DNA from: Rotaria macrura
Taxonomy: Eukaryota; Rotifera; Eurotatoria; Philodinida; Philodinidae
Assembly: GCA_900239685.1 (NCBI GenBank)
Contig: OENT01000064.1
Span: 186,001-250,000, forward strand
DNA: 64,000 nucleotides
Reading direction: 5' to 3'
Under the pieces are notes generated by a model. It saw only the letters and a program-made list of their open reading frames with translations. It ran no database searches and was not told the DNA's origin. The translations under genes were made by a program, and so were the position numbers. Numbering within the stretch: the stretch's first letter is position 1; each line of letters begins with the position of its first letter. Positions 38,239 to 50,494 of this stretch are shown here, piece after piece.

Positions 38239-41200
38239 TGATTTTTAATCGGTTGCATGCTTCAGCAAACAGGACTTGAACCAATCGCAATCGTGATGAA
38301 GAATATGTCGATCTGTTCACGTAGAAATTCATTTAAATGAAAGATGTATATTGAAACAGGACTCTGAATTATGTTCCATCTTAGGCAAGTATCATACATG
38401 GAGATGAGTTTCATAAAATAATGTATCATCACATAGATAGTGAATTATGGTGGTAGCTTTTTGTCAAACATTTCGTACACATACGTCAAGAGCAAGGTAA
38501 AAATTCATGAAAATGTTGAGTATTTTATTTTCGGGCGAAGTAGATCTCTAGTGAAGAACGTCGTATCTGTGATATAATATCTTGTTGTAGTTCGAATTCC
38601 CTTCAGATGATTCTCAAGGCATTAGTTCTTTCATGATGTTCATGACCTCGACTGAAACCACAATCAACGCTTAGGAAATCTCGCCCAAGAGCCATTCAAT
38701 TCTGAAGAAAATTTCTAATTACCGACATAGTAAAACAAAAAAAGAAGATATTTGATTTTTGAAAAATTGTCAGCCGTCCAAGCACTTGATACCGATGTGA
38801 CGATCATGTTTTACAATTCTCAATAGCAGTAAGAATTCAACAATAGAATAATAAGACAAATTATTTATTAATAATATGTACGTTGCTGATTGTTCTATTG
38901 TGTAGCAGAAAAATGAGCAATTTTGTGGAAAAAAATAATCAACGGAATGAAAACAAACATAGGCTTTCATAAGTTCGAAGTTGCTAGAATTAAAAAAAAT
39001 ACAAATATTTAGTTGCAAGAATTGATCAAGTTCCAAGACGTCACTGATATCGGCAGAATAAATTATTAAAACAATTTTCTTTTCCGTGAACCAATCCTAT
39101 TGATTTTGGAATAAACCATAAAGCATAAGTCAAAGCCTTTTCCCATTTAACCTACGAATTGTAATATGCAAGGAATATGCCAACATATTTTTATTCATGG
39201 ATGAAAATTTGTTTTGCTACGTTTACTTGTCGAGTATTCATGTTTTTCTTTGTTGAAATGAACTTTAAAGTATAAAAATATTCTAAAGCATTTCATTGCC
39301 ATGATAGACTTTATAAGAAATATGTATACGAAAAGAAAACGATTTGGTGCACAAAGAACAACAGGAGCGTATGGAGATTTTTTTCTGCCTTTTTTAAAAC
39401 AACAGATGAACTGAACCACTAAACGTGTTGTGATCGAGGTCTAAGTAGATAATTTTATCAACATGCTTTGAAAGATGGACTTTCATACTGTTGCATACGT
39501 ATTAATTGGCAAATCATAAAGCACATTCACTTTTTGTTCTGCTCGTATAACTTCTCTTATGCAACGTTCATCATAGCAATTTGTCCCATAACAATATAGA
39601 CCTGATTTAAATAAATCATCATACTCTTCAGATGTATATTCAAAACAAAGTTTATCCTTCGATGAAATATTATTATAACTCTTCATGATTTTTATTTCAT
39701 TCATGTTCATATTTAAGCAAGAATAATCGAAGTATGTTAAATTTCACTATTCTTTCTAAAAGAATGTAATGCACTGAGGATATTACTGAAATCATCGATA
39801 TTCATTCGTCTTGCACTATTTCAAACACTTTCGGTAGTTTGAAAGTAAAACTGTAAACCAGTGTAAATAAAATCATGGAATAATGTATGACTGTGGCCTG
39901 AGAAACCCATGTGCAAAGCGAATGCATAGGAATCCATAATTTCGAACTCGTATAACATAGACAGTGATAAAACAGGATAGTAAATGATTGATCTTGGCTA
40001 TCTACTAATTATCTTTTCAATTTTAAGTTCATAGATATTTATGAAGTGAACCATGCTCTTCAACAGACAATTTCATTGGCTTTCTTAGTCATAATATATA
40101 AAATAACTCCGTTACAAAGATATAATTTGAGGAATTAAAATATTTTATGTAGGAGATTTAGCGCGTTGGATGATAGGGATAGTCGACTGTGTTCAGTGAT
40201 AAAAAAGTTCTCGTTAATACGATTGGAAACGATGTTGTACTTCATTGTTTGCCTCATGGCTACATGAAAGTTTTCAAACTTTGAATGAATTCATACGATA
40301 GTACTTGACCCGAATTTTTTTGCATTGCTTTTTTTCACGATATTCTGTCGCTGGATTTCTATAAAAATTTACCATCAGTCAAATTCTGAGATTAACGATT
40401 GTGAGAAATTGAACTCTTTATCATCGAACGAAAATAAAAACATATAATTAGATATTCTCAGGACACTGTCAAACAACGAAGTCCATAAAAATACAGCTTA
40501 TGCAGACTTAACTGTTGTCACTTGTTGTGCAACACTTTCGAATGTATGTGCACATAGCAAGCAACAGTAGAGTTTCGTTACCGGCAATAATTTCAAGTCG
40601 ATAATCATCGACTCAAGAAATAACAATATAAAATACTAATAAATGTGAAAAAAATGAACCATAGCACGGGATGAACTCTAATGGTAGACGGACATATCTA
40701 CATTTGAAAAATATGTAGCGTCTTTCCTGTAATCATAAATTTACATGGAATAGAATAAAAGAAAACACCTGTTGCCTGTTGTACACTAGATGATGGTTGG
40801 TAATGCCACTTTATATGACAGGATGATTGTGTTTTTCTTCAGTCGTTTCTTTGCTTAGCTTATTAGAAAAAGTCTGAACACGACAACGAAAATGAGAAAC
40901 ACAGTGATGATTCAAATGTGATTGCGATAATAAAGTTTTCTTCGAGTTTCGATTCATGAAGAGATGTTTACTATTATTTTTAAGGATAGACAGTGTTGTA
41001 CTTCTGCTTCACTATGTATATCATACTTGTTCGAATAACCTCTGTAGATAGGTACAATCTTTGTAAACCTGAAAAAGTCAAGTACATCTGAAAAACATCA
41101 AATTAGTCGCCTTAGCTCACAAAAATTGCTTTGCTCTTTCTTCGTAATAAATATTGATGAAGCATTCTACATCATGGTGAATTAAATATATGTTCGGCAT

Positions 41201-41860
41201 ACTTTGGGATAGTTCAGTGACATAACTTACTAGAGCATGCTTTGAATCATGAAGTTATCGCTCAACAGTCGAGTTTTAATTTACTATGTTTATCATAAAC
41301 TACAAATCCTGCAGAGGAAAATCATAGTTATCATAAATATAATGCGTGAAAAACACACCGATTCTTTCGATAGAGATATGAATCGATGTCTCTCATTGTA
41401 TGTTTTCTCTATCACAAAAATGATATGACATTTATGTTATACGTGCTTAATGAATCATATGGCCAGATAGTGAAATGCAGACGTAGAAATCAAACAAATT
41501 AAGATTTCCTCTACAAAAAAAACAGGAAGATTCAATGGATTGAATCGTTATTTTGCATTATCAAACAGTTTTAATACTTTATAGAGATTCTTTTATAACC
41601 TTTGTAAGAAACAAGCAATCCCGAAAACGCTAATGTTCAGTTGCCGCCATTATAGTGTACCTCGAATATTACTCTTACCTATCAATCGAACGATTTCTAG
41701 AAGTTAACAACAACTATTTTTGACAAATGAAGCCATTATTTGTCTCTGACTGTGTTTTTTGACCATTACAAAAATGACAGGAATATGTTTGTCTAAACGT
41801 AGGATATCTTGGGTCTGGGCTAGCATTTTTCCTGTAAAGATTCGCTCACAAGTGGGTCTA
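38239..41860. other. Intergenic region, largely featureless
   Basis: AT-rich DNA with one open frame worth listing (39483-39710, minus). The remainder shows no gene, RNA or repeat that I can support. Confidence 0.45.
39483..39710 (-). CDS. Possible small protein or exon, unknown
   Basis: A 75-codon ATG-initiated frame with a balanced composition, unlike the Phe/Ile/Lys-rich shadow frames around it. It contains five Cys (KLCFEY, YCYGTNCYDERCI) and acidic stretches (EEYDDLF). No signal peptide, domain or family is recognised. It could be a small gene, one exon of a larger gene or chance. It is flanked by AT-rich DNA without clear splice signals in frame. Confidence 0.2.
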   Translation of the reverse strand: MNMNEIKIMKSYNNISSKDKLCFEYTSEEYDDLFKSGLYCYGTNCYDERCIREVIRAEQKVNVLYDLPINTYATV

Positions 41861-42250
41861 AAACCTGAACTACGGAGACCAAGAGAGAACTCGGCAGGCT
41901 CTGTCGAATGCGCTATTTAGATTCCGTCCAGAATCCTTTGAACCGAGACAAAACTGAAAATACTGCAAAAAGAACAGACAAAAAACATACTATTACGATG
42001 AAACGCGTCGGGATTCGTTCCGACAGAAGACCAAGAGCTGAAAGAGATGCAGAAAGATAGAACTAGAGGAGCTCTATTGGGTGGACACCTTTACAAGGAT
42101 AGTCGATATTTGGAACCCCTCTAAAACCAGAATCCAGTCCAGAACCCGTGGTTTTCGGAGTCAAACACACCGGGATCCACTGAGAGAGGGGACCAAGCGC
42201 TGGAATCCATGTCTGAAGACACAACTCCACTTCCAGAGATCTTAATAGTA
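41860..42250. repeat. Degenerate tandem repeat, period about 155-160 bp
   Basis: GACCAAGAGAGAAC near 41878, GACCAAGAGCTGAAA near 42030 and GACCAAGCGCTGGAA near 42190 mark three diverged units. The best-matching parts are AAACGCGTCGGGATTC near 42001 and AAACACACCGGGATCC near 42163. The GC content is above that of the surroundings. No reading frame is shared between units, so this is more likely a decayed satellite or transposon piece than a gene. Confidence 0.5.
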
Positions 42251-42330
42251 AGTTGTTTTCAGGAAAGCTTGATATGCACAAAATTGGATAGAAAAGGTTT
42301 AGAACTATTCTAGTCACTATTTAGAATTGC

Positions 42331-44431
42331 TCCAGCTATTACTAAGAGAGAAACAAAGGCTAAGAGCTGTCCTTTAATTTGTCACAATGAGCACTAAAGA
42401 TCGCTCACATTCGAGGTACGCAGAAGCGTCGACACAGACCGATTGTTCGATTGATACCAGTTCAACATTGACAATTCGATTTGATGCCATTGTGAATCTA
42501 GACGGAAAACCACTGAAAAATGCAACAATTTGTTGGAATTTGCTGAGAATCATCAATTGCTCACTAGTTGCCAACAATAACTGTGCTAGTCAGTCGGCAT
42601 GACGGGAAAGGTTTGTCGGAATTCACGATTCTGCGCACTAGGATCAACGGTATTTAGTGTCAAAAATCAAGTTTTAATACATTCATACAAATGAGACACC
42701 CGGAGCCTACTTTACCTACTTCATTCACACCACAACAGGTCTTCAAAAACAAAACACACATATACAGTGCATATCCCTAATTCGGACAGGTTTTCAAACA
42801 TATTCACAGTTTCGTCTTTTTTTCAAAAAATTTTTATAGAAACATATAGGCTTTTTACATTTTTGAGTAGAAAGGTGTCTGTTGAATCCATTCATGTAAA
42901 GCTCACTTTGATATCTTGAAAACTAATTGAGAAATTTGAGGTAGCTTGCGAAACATTGAATTTGTTCTTATTAAGAGCTCTGTTCTTAATACAAACAGCA
43001 AACGAAAAAATGTTCCTAAATCGGATACTCCATGTAAAATACATGGAGGAAAATAAAATTTTAGTAAATGGACCTTTTCGCTATCAAAAGATAAAAAGGA
43101 TAGGTGCACATAAGAGCCGTTTTGAGCCATCGCTGGCTTGGTTAAATTTATGGTTTCGTGAATGCAGAATTTTGCGAGGAATCGTTTGATACCAGCATAA
43201 AGCTATTTGAGATGCATCTAGATGCACTTTTGCTCAAAATATTGATGTCAGTGTTTGTACATAAATGCATGATTCACACATAGAAGTATCAGATATGTAT
43301 GTTGTTGACCAGGAGGAGACATTTCAAATCGAAATACATCCCAATCAACTACCCATCTAATGATTTATCTCTGTTACAAATTTCGCCTAGAGCGGTTGAA
43401 GTGTTGCTGAGTAATGACGTCAAAATTTTTCGGAATGAGAATGAGCCTCTGTAGCTCTCGCCTCACTTATGTTCACTATGTTCGCAATATCTCGAGAAAA
43501 GAAAACATCAAAATGGGGTCTTGATTGATTCTGAAAGTTCAAATGAAGGGCTACGAAATGGAGGTATTTTCTGACTTTTCCTAAGGTGAACTTTGTGAAA
43601 TATTTGATCTAACTTTTATTCGACTACCAAAACAAAGTGTAAGATCATATTATTTGCGGCTTCCCTTTTTCTTGACTATGAATTTGAAAAGAGTAACTGC
43701 TTCTGTTGATGCAAAATTTCATGGCGATAATCTTTTGGTAACAAAATAAACTATTTAAGAGCTATTGAAGTTCACTTTTGCTCAGAATATTGATACTTAT
43801 TCGTGAATAACTAATGAAGAAATAGATATGTCATATTTGTGTGTTCATATGACAGATCTTGAAACTTAGATTATTACAGTCTAATATTAATCGCCATTCT
43901 ATATTGATAAGAAAATCAGCTTTAACTTTTTAAATCTTATATAACATTTTCTCAAACGTATTATAGCTGAGATTGTTAAGATAGTAAATAAATCAAATAT
44001 GCAGAGCTATTCCCTATATGCATTATAACGATGCATGTATAAAAACTGATTTTTTTATCTAGTATTAGAATTTAAAGGAAACGTTATAGAATACATATCT
44101 TTTCCTTATTTTTGAGATAGTCTTATTGAAATATTCTACTCAATTTTTGCATGAATAATAAACAATGTGATAGTCATACGTCAGGTTTTCAATAAAACAC
44201 TGCTTAACTTAATATATTGACACTTTGATACAAAAGAAAATGAAGAAATAAAATGAAGTAATGGGCCATGCAGATATGTGATGCCTTTCTATGCGAATAC
44301 AACGAGATAAGACAGTTCTGTTTCTATTCTCTCTATCCACTTGCACTAAATACCACGTGTTAGTGAAAGAAAAATAGCTTTTTTAGCTAATTATTGGAAG
44401 AACATTAGCATTCTATTTTGTGTCAGTTATA
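42331..44431. other. Decayed repeat-rich region left of the transposon
   Basis: A short open frame at 42387-42602 (ATG, with EASTQTD followed by DTSSTLTIRFDAIVN) is reminiscent of transposase leader segments but unassigned. Segments near 43199-43300 and 43748-43850 are diverged direct repeats about 548 bp apart (shared core CACTTTTGCTC then ATATTGAT). The rest is AT-rich without recognisable genes. Confidence 0.35.
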
Positions 44432-47400
44432 GAAATCACATGGTTTATCCAAAGTGTTTAGGATGTAGTGGTCCAATTCGGCAAGGTGAATAGTTTAAAG
44501 TTGGTGAAGGATTGGGAAAGGTATTTTGGTCAGCTCTTATGCTAGCTCGTGTTTACTCGAATGATTATGTTTGCCAACGCCATCAATTTAAATTACTAGC
44601 TCGGAAGAAAGAAAAAAATGGTGATTTTAATGATTTAATAACTAAGGAGAAAGGGAAAACTGACTTTGATGTTTTTTAATCTTTTCGTGTCTATTCACTT
44701 ATAGAGAGAAGTTTCATTTAGCAGATGGGGGTCGATGAACAATTAGATGCGTCTTTCAAAAAAACTGATCGAGAGATACAAACAACATCTGAAATTGAAA
44801 CGGTCGAAATATTGGTTAATAGAACACCAAATTACCAACAGAACCCAGGTCGACGATTACGGACTTCGTATACAGCTGTAAACGACCGTATACGCTCCCC
44901 ACACGATCGTATACGGTCGTATTATAGCGTTTTACATGGTCCAGTATTACGGTTGTATATCACCGTGTCGTATACGGACAAATACGATCGTACACGGTGG
45001 AAAATGGAAGCCGTTTACGGATTTTGTATACGAGGACCATAAACGATCGTTTTACTCTCCGTATATCGTCGTATTTCCCCGTATAAGACACGGAGATATA
45101 CGATCGTAATACTGGACCATGTATTTTGCTGTATTTCTCTGTATAAGGTCGTTTACGACCGTGCTTGTTCAACCTGGGAAGGTAATAGATGCTTATATTG
45201 ATGAAATATTGCCTTTTTTTAAAGTTCTTGTATTGTTTTTGGTCCTATCAAAGGTGTCAAGCGGCAATGATTGTGACAGAAGAACAGAGAAATCTTGTTT
45301 TTCTTAAACAAGGCATTTTGTGCCAACAAATAGTCGCTGTTGCCAAAAATATTTATATAAAAAACAGTTCAAATATGAAGCACTGAGTGAAATCAAAAGT
45401 AGAACATCAGCTATCACATGTGGAGAGCAAAAGAAAATACAGTGTCTCGATGGATTTCGTTTAGCAACTAATTCATCAAAATCATTTGATTTCGATGATC
45501 CATCAAGTATGGGCGATATGGACTATTCCACGATTACTGGTCTTACTAAAAGTAATGAAAATATTCTTTTCTTCGTTTTTACTCGACTGACCCAAATAAT
45601 AACAAGCATTCATTCCTCGTATTTTTTTACAAATGTGAGAAGACATAGGAGAGTAAAGTAAGAATATTAGTATACATCTGAACAAAGTCGATAGCTTTGA
45701 GTTCTAAGCGATTAACTAAACAAGTTACCTTTGATTTTTAATTCTTTCAACATTCTTTTACGTTTTATATATATCAGACAGTTTGAATCACTGACTCAGG
45801 TATTTGTCAACTATGCGAAACTCTCGCACTCTTTCCATTTTTGTTGCTCTTGATGTTTATCTTGCCAAATTACGCCTAGGTGTTAGCAATTCAGTACTTG
45901 CTAGCATACTTCGTCTTGGCGACAAAAGAGCAGCTTCACCTTTGATCCAAAAAGTTCGACAGAATCTAACGAACAACTTCGCGTCACATTATCTCGGCTT
46001 CAGTCATATTAGTTGTGAAGACGTTTTTGCTCATCATCAAACGACTACTGCAAATAAGTTGTTCACGTCTCAGTCAGATCAAGTGTGTGTTACAAAAGAT
46101 GGTACCTATCTCTATATCCAGACTTCATCAAACAATACTTTCCAACTTCACACATACACCATGCACAAACATCGCCCTTTTGTTAAAGCCGATGATCATT
46201 GCTGCAGCTGTGAGGTTTTGCTTTTCTGTTTTTGTCAATCTGGCCTCTTTATAGGGCATACTCCGTGTTCACCGATCTTTTCTTCGCCGGCAACTACTTT
46301 CACCTATTCTCAATTCAGCGAGAGAATTATTTCTGTATTTACCCTTTCGAAAGAAAGAGAAATTCTTTCGGTGAACTTTGAATCGGTAAAATTATTGGTT
46401 GGCGAAAACGAAATCGGCGAAAATGGACTAAATTGTTTATAGGATGGATATATTGTCTCAGTACTTGGACCATTTTTATCTGACTACAAGAATAATGACG
46501 CTTCCATAATCAAGCACTGTTTGTTCAGCAATGAGCAGGATATGCTGTCCTGGTTCAAAGATAACGATATAATGATTTTTGATCGTGCGGCACGTTTCAC
46601 ATAATTAGAAGAAAGAAAACTATCGAAATTAATTTAAACTGTGAACTTTTTTATTCAAGTAGTTAATCGATAGTCCTTCTACAATGTCATTCATATATCG
46701 ACTGGGATCTTATTATTATCTCTCCTAAATTCATTTCTCATTCAAAGTATATAAAATTATAAAACTAATTGACGCCATATTGACTGATAAGTCTTTGTAA
46801 TGAAAAAGAAAATAACTAACTCAAATAGGCTTCTCTTTCAAGTAATTTTTAATCTTCGATATACTCTACTACCCAACGTTCATTGGCAAATGGTAGCTAT
46901 TGTAGTTCAGCAAATTTTCTCTCTTCATCATTCAAAATAATCAAATGGGGATCCAGAATTACGTTAACATTTTCAATTATATAAACTTCTAATGTAACTT
47001 TGTAAAGTTTCAAGAAAATTCGGCTATTAATAAGAACCTGTGTTTGCATTTATTTTGATAATACTATTTCTAATCTCGCTGCAGCCATTTTAACATCATG
47101 TATTTCTTGTCACAGTTCAGAGACTCGATTGAATCAATTAAAACAGTAGGCTTTCAGCCAGCAATGTCTACTATTTCTAATGGAAAAAAGCAATTATCTG
47201 TCGAGGAGGAAAATGAAAATCGTTGTATAACGAAAATCCGTTGGGTAATTGAGAGTGGTATGTTGTTTTGTTAACATTCAGATCTTCGACACGTTTTTTG
47301 TTAAGTTAATGGCAAGATTAAACAATGGCGATATTTCAATCAAGTTATACCAAACTCATCTATTAGCGACATTGGGGATGATCTTAGTATATTTTATGCT

Positions 47401-47820
47401 ATTATTAATGCCTATTGTTTCCAAGCTACATTGAATGTTCGTAGCGATGAAGACATCGCTAATAAAATGCTTGTACAATTGAAAAAGGACAATGTTTTCG
47501 AGAAACGCTTGAGTGAACTTGAAATGCAAAAGGCTCTTAAGTGGAACAAGCATGACGGAATTTTCGTCTGATTCCGTCAACTACACAAAGCGAGATGAAA
47601 AATATCACTCTCGTCACTATACATCTTTCTATTGTGTTTTAATAATTCTGTTATCTCAGGTTCGTACCAAATCCATCAAGCAAAGTCATATGTTCAGGAT
47701 CATCTAAAACAAGCTTATTACAATTCAGAAGAATTTATATTTTATTTTCAGACAACTGAAGGCTTCGATGATCTTGTTCGATTCAGATCTCAATCCTGAC
47801 ATAGTACTGCCAAATCATAC
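44432..47820 (+). pseudogene. Decayed DNA transposon: DDE_Tnp_4-type transposase
   Basis: Cut-and-paste transposase relic of the DDE_Tnp_4 (PIF/Harbinger or ISL2EU-like) kind with introns. Near 44432 is a C-x2-C...C-x2-H zinc module (KCLGCSGPIRQGE, later YVCQRH), followed by an acidic leader (DREIQTTSE). The fold-back element 44844-45178 is inserted there. Then come AITCGEQKKIQCLDGFRL and, from about 45810, the catalytic domain: LRLGVSNSVLASILRLGDKR, TKDGTYLYIQTSSNN (first Asp), DGYIVSVLGPFLSDYKNND (second Asp), MIFDRAARF and KIRWVIESG (final Glu, about 47245), then NGKIKQWRYFN. It ends with GSYQIHQAKSYVQDHLKQAY. Several stops and frame changes break it, so it cannot make an active enzyme. 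The terminal inverted repeats were not found. Confidence 0.8.
44844..45178. mobile_element. Fold-back MITE-like element, CGTATACG word (copy P2)
   Basis: A 335-bp element starts CCCAGGTCGACGATTACGG and ends, read inverted, CCCAGGTTGAACAAGCACGG. AA flanks both sides. Long arms fold together: ACATGGTCCAGTATTACG at 44934-44951 is inverted at 45105-45122, with further pairing to either side. The interior repeats CGTATACGG, ACGATCGT and CGTAAACGACCG. It is inserted in the leader region of the transposase relic, so it is younger than that transposon. Confidence 0.85.
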
Positions 47821-47841
47821 ATCGCTACTATTCAGTTCAAC

Positions 47842-48560
47842 TAGGGTGTTGGTGTGAGTGTGGCTAACAGTGGGTTCCAGCATCAGAAGAGGATTTCCCC
47901 GATAGCAACACCCACACCCACACCCACACCTAAAACCCCATCTTCAGATGATGATGACCTTATCCCTCCAATGAATGCACAGAGAAGAGAAAGCAACACT
48001 TTGCAAAGATACCTGAACGATAATGATTTAACACGAAATTCTATATGGAATGTTACTAATATGCAACATTTTACTCGAACTTTTCCTCAATTATCGCTCA
48101 GCGATCTAAGAACTTTAATTCTAAGTATTTCATTAAAGCTCTTATCAAATCTTCACTGTTTTCATTTTAGGAGTCTGCCAAGTGAAAAGAGTCAGAAGCT
48201 ACTCAGAAGAACATGCTGGTAAAGTATATTTAACCTAACCAAGCGTCGAATTCTGCATCCAATATTGTACTGATGCAAATGCACATGATATCATACGAAT
48301 TCGATTCCAATCAGCACATAAAAGGTCTTCTCTGTATTACACTTACATTCAATTTGATTCGAAACATGTACTACCATGGCATTGTACGTGTCCAGGTGGT
48401 TCAAGAGTTTTAGGATGTTGATCCCACGTGGCAGCAGCAGTGCGCTATCTTTCTTATGAATCTGATCAACGCAAGACCAACGAACAGCCTTCATCAACTA
48501 ACTGCGCAATTCAACATTACTCACAGTTAATATCCGACTATGGATCATCATCTGAATAAA
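47842..48560 (+). pseudogene. C-terminal part of a second transposase copy with SWIM zinc finger
   Basis: A Pro/Thr linker (ATPTPTPTPKTPSS) leads to NMQHFTRTFPQLSLSDLRTL. An intron-like gap follows, then GVCQVKRVRSYSEEHAGKVY, the counterpart of GSYQIHQAKSYVQDHL in the first copy. A SWIM-type zinc site follows: WHCTCPGGSRVLGC, one stop, then SHVAAAVRYLSY, giving C-x-C-x9-C-x-H. Cnidarian and fish transposases of this kind carry the same SWIM tail. Because the first copy already contains its own version of the preceding block, two related but different transposons are abutted here. Both are broken. Confidence 0.65.
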
Positions 48561-49514
48561 ACGACGACATCACCAACTATTCTCTACGTTCACATAAGCA
48601 AAAACATATATTTCCCTTCACATGAAAAAAATTCCGAATATTGTTATTCTCGATCCAATTTTCCATAAAATCTGAATGGGCCATTCACCCAATCTATACG
48701 AATAATTCTGTTCAGTATAGTCAATTTCAATTCGACAATAGTCATGGAGTATTATGCTCTAGACTATTTCACTTACACCATATATAATCAATCGCGATGC
48801 ATATCAGTCAATTTTTTGCACTATCATATGATAATTGCTTGAGTTATTTTGAACCAACTGATTCAGATCGATAGAATCTCGAATATTAATTCCTTTCATA
48901 GATCAGCATGACACTTATCATCTAAAAGAAACACTGCAGTTGAACTTTTCTAAACAAAAGAGATTGTTTATACAATTGATATCATAACTAAGTTTAAAGA
49001 GTAATAATCGAATGTGCTAGAAAAACGTTTGAAGGCCTCATTTTCAGATCATTTTCTAGCTAACCGTAAGGGCTATCCGTGAAAAAAAACGGCGATGGGG
49101 TCTAGTCGAATGATTGAGAAAATGGTGTACAAGGCAACGATTCGTTGGTATCAATGTGTAGGTGTAAGAAGTGTTTGTGTGAAAAGTACTGTGAATCACA
49201 GCTGAATCATAAATATTCTTATAAAGGTTTGTTAAGCATTTTCTCATGCATTGACTGATATATAACAGTAGTCATTTGCATGGTTTCGGTTGTGCCATGT
49301 TCACTCAAGCTGTTTCGCATCCTATGGTTAATTTGCTGATTAGCGCGTTAAGTCAAATTATTGGAAAAAAGAGTTATTTGGTGAGAACCTTTACATACTT
49401 ACGTATGAAATTTAATTACCTTTATAACCATATAAAATTAAGAGGGGGGGGGGTGTGTGGCTTCATGTAATTTTTAAATGGGTTTGATTTTGCCAGGATA
49501 CCAAGGACGTGCAC
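48561..49514. other. Repeat-poor spacer, no gene
   Basis: AT-rich sequence. A G run of nine or so bases then TGTGTGG lies at about 49443-49458. A short open frame (HGFGCAMFTQAVSHP) at 49276 is unassigned. Confidence 0.35.
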
Positions 49515-49770
49515 TACGATGAACACTTACGGCCTTAAACGCTCGTATACGATAACTTAAACGACCGTATACGCGCCGTATTTAAACGTTTTGGTATGCA
49601 CCGTACTACGGCCGCACATCGCCGTACCGCATACGGTGCCCAGAAGCGACAGTATACCACTGCCACCCTGCCGTATTACGGTCGTAACGACCGACGAAAA
49701 CGCCCCATCACAATGACATTTGCGGCTGTAAATACATCGTTAGCGACCATTAACGACGGCATTTCCGTGA
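49515..49770. mobile_element. Palindromic-word element remnant (copy P3, CGTATACG word)
   Basis: About 255 bp dense in ACGACCGTATACGCGCCGTA, CCGCATACGGTGC and CCGTATTACGGTCGTAACG words, the same vocabulary as P1 and P2. Clear CCCAGGTCGA ends are missing; CCAGG near 49493 and CCTTCCTG near 49785 may be degenerate ends. Unusually GC-rich for the region. No coding capacity. Confidence 0.55.
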
Positions 49771-49799
49771 GGAAGAAAATCTGATCCTTCCTGTCTGCC

Positions 49800-50160
49800 C
49801 AAGATCAAAGATCCCACACTATAAAAATCCAGCACAAATCCTAGCCATACAAAAATCCTAAACGAACCCGCAATCCCGAAATTGTGGGCACTGAAAAACA
49901 GGTGAATTCACTTCTTCATCCTATCGAAATCATCGTATACTCATATGTATACCATGCGACGTTAAAAAGCATCACAGAAATCCTGCAAAAATCACGTTTT
50001 GTGAAAATCGTCCCACAGCAGCCAGATTCACCCCATCAATAGAGATCAGGCAAAACCAATATCCATCGACGTTTGGATGCTCACATCGGCTGCAATTGTG
50101 AGAAATTGTGAAAATACGAAAAGCATCAAAGAAATCCTGCAAGTGGGTTCTCTTTCACAA
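49800..50160. repeat. Degenerate tandem repeat, period about 154 bp
   Basis: AAGCATCACAGAAATCCTGC near 49967 and AAGCATCAAAGAAATCCTGC near 50121 lie 154 bp apart, with weaker similarity between (repeated AAATCCT and GTGAAAAT words). Two diverged units are visible. Confidence 0.5.
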
Positions 50161-50494
50161 TTTGTTGTCACGTCATAGTGGACGAAGAGGATAGTATAAA
50201 ATTCGGTCAGAAGATACTAATTTTGACAGAGGCTATTGCTTGCACTCTTCCTTTCGTTGTCGAATGTGTAATTCAAGCATTGATTAATAGCGTTTTTGTG
50301 GGATTAAAATATCGCAGCAGGTCATGATGCTCAGCTGATTTCTTGAGACAAAGACCAGGTGAGAGAAAGAACTGACAGGTAGATACGCAGGATGTATTAA
50401 GAGAGTGTACTTACTTGTCTGAATGATCACAGAAGGAAATTGAGAATCTTAAACAAGTAGTTCTAGCAGCTATAGCAACGAGCATTCTACCTTG

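Noticed and set aside
38260-38310. GGTTCAAGTCC on the minus strand resembling a tRNA T-arm (B box)
   Set aside because: Flanking bases do not pair as a T stem, and no A box, anticodon arm or acceptor stem can be built around it.
47908-47930. Telomere-like ACACCC run
   Set aside because: Not listed as a telomeric array because it is short and reads in frame as a Pro-Thr linker of the transposase relic; kept only as a caveat in a finding.
49515-49784. Plus-strand frame of about 60 codons in the GC-rich block
   Set aside because: It lies wholly in a palindromic-word element and has no family resemblance.
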